From NCBI GenBank assembly GCA_948567375.1, contig OX419760.1, forward strand, positions 45,756,001-45,820,000: a stretch of 64,000 nt of DNA. Direction: 5' to 3'. This DNA is from Lunularia cruciata. Taxonomy: Eukaryota > Streptophyta > Marchantiopsida > Lunulariales > Lunulariaceae. Position 1 is the stretch's first letter. Each line of letters opens with the position of its first letter. Under the pieces are notes generated by a model, which ran no database searches, was not told the DNA's origin, and was given only the letters and a program-made list of their open reading frames with translations. Both the position numbers and the translations under genes were made by a program. Positions 56,720 to 64,000 of this stretch are shown in pieces.

Positions 56720-59700
56720 AAGAATTACATGATTGTGGAAATGACAAGTTCATAAGAAATAGCATGCTCAAAGCATCCTTGGAAGAGAGGATCTTTTGGA
56801 ATTCCTTGTTTGTGATTAAAATTTATCGGATGGAGAAGCTTCATCAATAACCAAGGGAATTGAGAAAGCCAAGGTAACTCTATATGTTTTTGTAACTGTA
56901 GACCTCATAAGAAAGCAAAGAAAGAGAGCATTTTCAGTTATAAAGCTTGTTATCATCCATTAGATGTGATAGTAGTTATCCATTAGATTTGACAAAGTTG
57001 TTAGACTGTTGGCAAATACTTAATAATTGTCTAATGTGAAGAACAATGTAAAGCAATTGGTGCTAGAACGACAACTTTCATAGTTGAAGATCTACAAAGT
57101 GCAAACATATCAACATTCATACATGAAGTGAAAGATGAACTCAATGAACTCAAGACATATAATGAAGTCCCATTAGATGATGTTATTGCAAACAAATGAT
57201 AAATTCTTTGCTAGAAATCTTTGATAACTTTATCAGAGCAATTTCATCAGAAAGAGCTCTGCCCTTACTTATTGACTTGACTAGGAGACTTCAATGGGAA
57301 GGAGAAACCAAGAAAAAGATGATGGAGTTCAAGTCCTTGCTCTCTAGCTGAAAATATTACATTCAGATTGGAAGTCAAGTAGATACTCCACTTATGGAGG
57401 AAGAAATTTTTGCAAACTAGGTTATTGCAATACCTATAGCATTCAAAGACATTGGTCTTGTGATTTCAAATCTTAGCAAAGTGAAAAAAGATATGGCTTG
57501 AGAAGACAAAAAGCCATCTTGTAATTAAAGATAGAGAGGCTACTATAGGAAATATTTAACAATCATACAAGACTTGAGTTGGCTAAAGAAAACCATCATT
57601 ATGAAAAGATGTAAACTATCATTGTTGCAATCATAATAGAAGCAAGACAAAGCATGCCAAAAATATAGCTAGTAATAACAATGTGTCATGGTTACCAACT
57701 TGGAAAGCAAGTTCAATAAGCATTTCCAAAACAAAGTGAACATTGGTTGTCATAGATTTTATGACTCATACATGCAAACATTTTTGAACCTCTTCTCACT
57801 ACTTTGGGAGGAAGCAAGCACTATATGACTCTAATTGATGATTTTTCATAAGATATGTGTATATGTATTACATCTAAAGAGCCCAGCTTTCTAATTATTT
57901 TTTTGATTCAACATTCTCATCAAGCACTAGATTTGTTGATACAAAAAATAATTATCCAAAGAATTTTTTCAATACCACAACAAGAAGGCATAGCTTGTTA
58001 ATTGATTGTAGCTTATACACCATAACAAAATGGTATTTTTAATGCAAAAATTACCCTATTCTATATAGAGCAAGAAGGATGAATTTGAGTTATCATAATT
58101 ATTTATAGGCTTAAAATAAATTTATATTTAGCAACCTTACAAATTATTGTCCCATTAAAGAAAAGTCAAGCATTACTCATGAAGAAAGATGTATGTGAAT
58201 TTAAGCTTACTTGGATCAATTGTGCTCATTTTGGTGTCTACTTTATATATGTATGTGAAGTCATGGTAGAAGTAAAATAAAAGCAACATTATTAAGATGC
58301 ATATTATTAAGCTATGACTTACAATCCACATCATATGTAGCTCTAGTCCAAATGATAATAGTAACACTTAATGTAAGATTTGAGGAATCAATGCTTTACA
58401 TTGAGTAAACATATGAAGATCCAATAAAGCCAAATTTATACTAAAATTCAGCATTTGGAAGGTGTTTTTGCTAAGAGGTCACTATACAGTAACTACTACA
58501 ATAAATGAAGTTTTTAAGACCACCAAAACTTCATTAATAGAAGTTCAAATCTTAGATAAAGGCAAAGGAGATCAGCTAAACATTGAAAAAGCTACTTTAG
58601 ATCATTAAAAGTTAGAGGAGTACACCAATATGTGCCCCATCAAATTTTGATTAGTAACTTCTACTTTGGTCTATTATAAAAATAAAATGTTGGGTGTTTA
58701 AGATGAATATGACTCAAAACCACTTAAAACCACTTCAATTTTATCTATATACAAAGTTGCAAAATCCACAAGGAGGAAAAAATGACCACAAGATGAAATT
58801 TGCAAGGGAGGAATATATCTCTTTTCTACAAATTGACAAAAGACTAAAGAGAATCATTGGATTAAGAGATTAGCTCAATACACATAAACAAGATAATGCA
58901 ACTCATTGACTTTCTTTTAGGGAAGAAAAATACCATAAAAAATAAGGGTTTTAATTTAAAGAAGGTAGTTAAATTTTGGCACATTGCCAAACTAGTGGCT
59001 TAAGGATTTAAGCAAAGAGAAAACTTTGGCATTAGTTACAAGGTGAATACCTTAAAAATATCAATTTCTTGTATCAAAACCAACTAATTAGAATCTCTAT
59101 CACTTGGATGTTAATTTATTTTTGTATCATTGATCTTTGAAAGAGAAGTATATATAGAGCAATTTGAAGGATTTGTTGTATGAGGAGAAAAATCAAAGGT
59201 CAACAAGTTAACAAAGGCTTTATATGACCTCAAACTAGCTCTATAAGCACGGTATGAGTTGATAGTTCTTGAAAATTGATAGTTATTCCAAAGCTCAAGG
59301 TTTAAAATATAATAATGCATAGTACATTTATATTATTGTAAAGATCTAATACCATTAGTTAGAAAAATTAATTACATATGAAAATTAGCTTGGTAACATC
59401 TTTATAGATGTTATACATGATGGCCTAAGTAGATCAGATAGAGGGGTCATAGAAAGTAAAAGGTGACCACAAAAAGAAGACTTCTACTAATAAAGTAAAG
59501 GTCAAAACACAAAAAACTTCATAGCCAATTTTGGAGGCCTAAACAAAAGAATAACATCTCAAAAATTGGAAACCCCCTTGTTTGTCTCATTGAGATCTTT
59601 CCAACAATACTTCTTCCATGTTGTTTTGAGCTTCTTATAGAAAGATTCCCCAAAATTTCCCTTTGGTCAAACTTGTCTAACCAACCAAATAAAACAAGGA

Positions 59701-60830
59701 TTGACATGTCACCAATCCATGTATCTAAGGGTGTAGATTGTTGACATGTCACCAATCTATATATTTAATCTAAGGGTGTAGTTCACTCAAACAGGATCCT
59801 CTTTGCTATATAATAAGGACAAGGTGCTCCTTTGAGGCATCAAAGTTTTCTAAGAGTTCCAATCTTGTGTACTTTTATTTGTAGGTTGTTACACAAGATT
59901 ATGATAAGATTTGTTTTCTCATATTATATGGCAATGATTTTCTTCTTCCAAAAAATGATATTGAGAATTATAGGGAATAATTGCATAACCTCTAAGTCCT
60001 TTTGATATTACAAATCTAGGTGATGATATTTTAAGATTGAGTTTCTTAGATTAGATATGAGTATATTCATGACCCAAAGAAAATATGGTGAAGATACTCA
60101 AATGGTTTGGCGTGAATGATTATAGTTCTAGTCCAAGTTTAATAATTGAAAGGCTATAACTAGTAAGTAATGTGGATACAACATAGTTAGATGTATATGA
60201 TTACTTATAATTGTTTGGTAAGTTGCTATATCTTACAAATATACAACCCTATATTACTCATGCAGTTGGGGTAGTTAGTAAATTGCCCACATAAGTTACA
60301 CTTGGATGTTGTGCAAAGTATCTTAAATATCTAAAGGAAAGTTGATTATGCATCTTGCTCAAGCCTGATAATTTAGAGGATGTTGATAGCATTTACAAGT
60401 TCAAATCTAGAAGGGAGGAGGTATATTGGTTGTTATTTTTTTTTCAAATGGTAGATTCACCAATCCCTTGGAGCAACAAGAGACAACCAACTATAGATCT
60501 ATCATAAATTGAGTTTGAGTATAGAGCTCTCACCAAGGAAGCTAAGGAATTATGTAGGTTGAAGGTATTGCTCAATGGTCTAGGTATTTCCCATGCTCAA
60601 CCAATGAGAACATGTTATGATAACATGAGTAGCATCAAGATAGCAAGAAAATTCAATATTTCATGCTTGTCCAAAGCACATCAAGTTATAATTCATTTGT
60701 GAGATAGTGCTCAAAAATCACATTAATCTTGCTCATGTTGCAACAATCAAGCAATTGGTAGATATCTTCACCATGCCTGTCTGTAAAGTTAGATTTGAGT
60801 ATCTTCAAAAGAAATTGGAGCGTCTTCTTT
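56720..60830 (+). pseudogene. Copia G polyprotein: gag, integrase, RT, RNase H
   Basis: gag (56720-57700) is barely readable. Integrase lies at about 57800-58050 (GGSKHYMTLIDDFS, later a worn YTPQQNG motif). RT is at about 58950-59340 and continues after the nested LTR at 59894: GFKQRENFGISYK, EQFEGFVV, KALYDLK, then FLILYGNDF in place of the YVDD active site, and YLTNIQPYITHAVGVVSK. RNase H lies at 60440-60830 (SWSNKRQPTIDLS, EYRALTKEAKEL, SSIKIARKF). Stops in all parts. Coding continuity across 59344/59894 shows the nested insertion directly. Confidence 0.88.
59345..59893 (+). mobile_element. Solo copia LTR (family B) nested in copia G RT
   Basis: 549 bp, ends TCTAATACC (worn TGTAATACC) ... 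TTGTTACA, TATA box TATATAATA at 59807-59815. The flanking 5-mers AAAGA (59340-59344) and CAAGA (59894-59898) differ at one base, a worn target-site duplication. Removing the LTR restores continuous RT text across the site. Confidence 0.93.
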
Positions 60831-60927
60831 GCCTTTGTGTAGATAAGTTTCTTTGCTAAAAACCAAATAGCGTCAATTGTCTTTCAAGCAAGTGAGGATA
60901 AGAGGCAAGTTTTACCACACTCTATAT

Positions 60928-61249
60928 TGTAAATATTATGTAGTTATTTCAAACCAAATAGCTTGTATTAATTAGCTTGCAATAAATTTATAACCAAAGA
61001 GAAGTGTCTACATTATTTAATTTTGTGTAGATATCAAGATCTCATATGCTATACTTTTTGGACACATTCTTGTACCTATTAGATGAGAAAAGTACTCATT
61101 TCATTCGTTATCATACAAAATATGGTGCTCTTTACAAAGCCCACCATACAAATTCTATATAAATTCCACCATTTCTTTGTACTCACCATTTTCTCTACAC
61201 CTTTATGAGTTATAATTCTTGGCAAGATAAGTTATAAAATGCAACAAAA
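60928..61249 (+). repeat. 3' LTR of copia G (shortened)
   Basis: Starts TGTAAATATTATG after a purine-rich stretch (GAGGATAAGAGGCAAG). By eye matches the 5' LTR in blocks (AATAAAT-TAT, GTCTA-ATTAT, TATGGT-CT) but about 170 bp shorter. The right end is placed by the ATCAT duplication. Confidence 0.65.
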
Positions 61250-61499
61250 ATCATGAAAAATACTAAGTTTGAGCAGCAAGAAATAGCCTTTCAAAGTGAA
61301 GGTGACATCTTTATATTAGTTTTCCTAATTGAGGAAGATGTTTTAAATCATGTAACATAGAAGGTTAGGAATCTTTGTACAAAATTTGGGAGTCAAAAAA
61401 TGACAAGAAAGAGAATTCTAAGTTCTAGAAGTTGCAATATTCAAAATTTGAGTAGTTGAAAGAGTTTTAATTATCTTTTAAAATTATTATGACTCAATA

Positions 61500-64000
61500 G
61501 GGTGATGGAAAGAAATGCGGATAGAGTACGAGGTCAGAAAGGTTCCCAAAGACTTAAGGTAATCATTAAAATGAATAATTGGCAGAAGGAGTTCAAAATA
61601 TGGTTTGCGGAGAGTCAAGTAAAACTCCAAGGGCAAAATTCTCTACCTTTGCAGAAGTTGGTGCTAAAGTGTTACAATTTTCAGAAGATGGGCCACAAAG
61701 CTCAATATTATACTTCTAAAGGCAAGAGGATAAAAGAGAGGAGGGATCACATGATCATGTGTTGTATGTTGGAATTTCAATCCAAATGAATGACATGGAG
61801 AGGGAGTTGATCTTATCCCCATATTGTGGAGAAGAGGAACTTCAAAGGAGACATGAGTCCATTGGAATGGTAGTTATTCTTCAATCTTTGGTGGAGAATT
61901 TTGGATGAAGACTTAGGTACAATTATGGAGAAGATATAAAAATTTATTAGGAATTACCAATTAACCATAAGATTATCTTTAGAATGATTGAGAAGGAGAA
62001 GATTTAGCATTAGATTGATAGTCACTTGGGAGAAGCAAAAATGATAGATCTATTTGTTTTATCTTTGCCTTTGATAGATTATTGTATAATAAATCCATTA
62101 CTTTATGTCTGCCATTGAAAGAAATTTCTCTTTATTAGCTTAAGATTCATGCAAAATTATTTATCATCTTCCAAATAAAAAGCTTAGATTTGAATGAAAG
62201 GAAGTTTCAATACCATATATTTACCTCCATGAGTAGTAACTTGAGAGAAACAAAATAATTTGTTCTTGCATAAAAATCTTAAAAGAAGAAAGATTTTGAA
62301 AAGAGAGATATAAGAGTTTAAACCTTAAAGCAAGTCACCTCAAGAATTGCAAGATAATGAGGAATTTATTATTTTCTATGGAGAGTAGATGAGAATCTAG
62401 AAGCAATTCCAAAAATTTCAAGAGAGCTTACATTGGAAGAATAAGAGTAGAGAGAGGGTTTGTGCTCTTGCTTGCCTAATTTCTTAGAAAAATAAAAATT
62501 TTATTTGGTATAAGGATATGCAAAGGAGAGTAGGAGCCACAAATGTAGACACTTGTCAAAGTACAATAGAAATTATAATTGAAAATTTTCTTCCCAATGA
62601 GAGTTATGAGAATCTCATGAGTGGAGTGATTTGTCTAAAACTAAGAGAAAAAGAGAAATTCCACATCTTTTAGAGAATGTAAACAAGTTGGAGCAAAACT
62701 TCAAGTTGATATTAAAAAACCATAAGCATGAAGTAGTGAATGCCATGGTAGGAATAAAAAGAATGTTTACTAAGAACTTTTTTGGCCACAAATTAGAACC
62801 AGATTGAGGTATAAGAGATCACCTTAAAGGTTGAAGCCCTAAATATTGCAATTTGTATGAAGGAGAAGTTGAAAGGAGATGAATCAAACTTTTTTGCTCC
62901 TACATATGTACAAGTTGGTCCTATAAGTCTTGGACCTCAAGGAGAAGTTTCTCCTAAAAGTCTTATATCTAAAAGAAGAGCTCTAATTCAAAGTAGTCTT
63001 CTCAATGGTTCCTACTCCATGAATTTTAGATATTGATGTAAGATCAAGAGAGATTGCAAAGCAAATATAGATATGAAATCAACTTAACAAAATTATAGGA
63101 GAAAAATATCAAAATTTTAGAGGTCACATTAAGGAACAATGGACTCAAGAGCAAGAAAAATGTTAATATGGTGAATGCACTTGCTTTAGTTGTGGAAGCA
63201 AAGCTCATTTTATAAGGTTTTGTCCAAAATATCTGAATGATAAAAGGAGTGAGAATGAACCCAATAAGAGAAATGAAAGAGTACCACCACCTCAAAACAA
63301 GGATTGGGGAGTTGCTTACTAAAGTGGTGGATATGGAGAACTAGGGAGAAGGAGAGTGCTCATACCTAAATGAGACAAAAATACTAGCTCAAGAAAAGAA
63401 GAGAGCTAGATTTGCAAAAGATATGGAGGACTTCCTAACTAGGAGCACTAGATAAGTGGAGTTTTTAGCAACAAAAAGAGCAACACCTCACAAAGCAATT
63501 TTGGAAGGAATGACTTTTCCATTTCAACCTCTTAACTCCAATATGACTTGGTGAATGATATTAGGAGTCAAAGTCCAACATCATAGTAAGGCAATTGATT
63601 GCCTTACTCCCATCATTGAGAATTATGCCAAGGAGAGAACCTGGCTCAAAGAAGAGCAAGAAGAAGGAAGCCAAGTCATGTATGCAAGTGGGGTCTTACA
63701 TGCTATAGTATAAGATTCTTGTAACAAAGTATCCAATATTGAGTGGATACACCTTCCCTAATGCGCTATAATATAGGATTTAGCAGGAAATATAATCTTT
63801 AAATGCGTGATGAAGATGTTGAGGTTGAAGATTTTTACAGAAATAGAGTTTATAGCTAGCATGGCTAAGAAGCAAAAGGTTCTACCTTTATGAATAATAG
63901 AAAAGGTAATTATCTTAATCAAAGGTATTCAAATGTAATGTCTTCAAGTACTAAATTTAAGTTATATAATCCTACTTGGAATGCCTTGGTTAGATCAACT
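61500..64000 (+). pseudogene. Gypsy gag/protease remnants (element H), runs off the right edge
   Basis: Plus strand. A gag C-terminus with a damaged zinc knuckle (KCYNFQKMGHKAQYY, two Cys lost) lies at about 61670-61715. A second knuckle, complete as C-x2-C-x4-H-x4-C (CFSCGSKAHFIRFC), is at 63182-63223. Protease-end text LLGMPWLDQ reaches the window edge at about 63970-64000. The two knuckles may belong to two nested elements rather than one. No LTR found; the pol part lies outside the window. Confidence 0.72.

Larger units (their letters stand above)
56209..61249 (+). mobile_element. Ty1/copia element G, probable TSD ATCAT
   Basis: Plus-strand copia element about 5.0 kb long with a solo LTR-B nested inside. 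LTRs start TGTAAATATTATGT at 56209 and 60928. ATCAT occurs at 56204-56208 and at 61250-61254, within 3 bp of the expected LTR end, a likely target-site duplication. Coding order gag, integrase, RT, RNase H is typical of copia. Heavily decayed. Confidence 0.82.

Noticed and set aside
1-64000. CRISPR arrays, bacterial operons or organellar genes
   Set aside because: No regularly spaced repeats, no prokaryotic gene arrangement and no rRNA or organellar gene text was seen.

Overview
ORGANISM (inference). This is nuclear DNA of a land plant. It holds one intron-rich host gene with a plant-type glycerophosphodiesterase domain and a putative plastid transit peptide, in AT-rich DNA packed with decayed, nested LTR retrotransposons. 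A short, GC-richer, repeat-poor gene island inside dense Ty3/gypsy and Ty1/copia DNA looks bryophyte-like (moss, for example Physcomitrium). I rate that as moderate at best; nothing in the sequence names the species.

LAYOUT. 1-6.5 kb: a mosaic of the integrase end of gypsy element A with its 3' LTR, a copia LTR-B piece, the 3' half of a chromovirus (element C) with its 3' LTR, and the 5' LTR plus primer-binding site of a minus-strand copia (B). 6.5-17.3 kb: a decayed chromovirus gag/protease, an unidentified coiled-coil ORF, two solo LTRs with perfect target-site duplications (TSDs), and repeat D copy 1. 17.9-29.3 kb: the gene island with a ten-exon GDPD gene (19139-22099); the rest is low-copy DNA with hairpins and small tandem duplications but no convincing second gene. 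29.3-34.5 kb: AT-rich DNA and repeat D copy 2. 34.8-45.7 kb: minus-strand gypsy element E. 45.7-47.1 kb: a broken MULE transposase. 49.9-55.4 kb: a complete but inactive minus-strand chromovirus C (TSD GTGGT), inserted at one arm of an inverted repeat F pair. 56.2-61.2 kb: a full-length decayed copia (G) with a solo LTR-B inside its reverse transcriptase. 61.5-64 kb: gag/protease of another gypsy running off the edge.

MOST NOTABLE. Element E has the order gag - protease - C5-cytosine DNA methyltransferase - RT - RNase H - integrase - PHD finger. It therefore combines a DNA-methylation 'writer' between protease and RT with a histone-reader-like zinc finger at the integrase C-terminus, where chromoviruses carry a chromodomain. 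The copy is dead, with stops and substitutions that are mostly C-to-T or G-to-A. A second notable point is that the LTRs of chromovirus C are packed with heat-shock-element-like GAA/TTC arrays. All mobile-element coding regions in the window are broken; the GDPD gene is the only locus that looks intact and functional.
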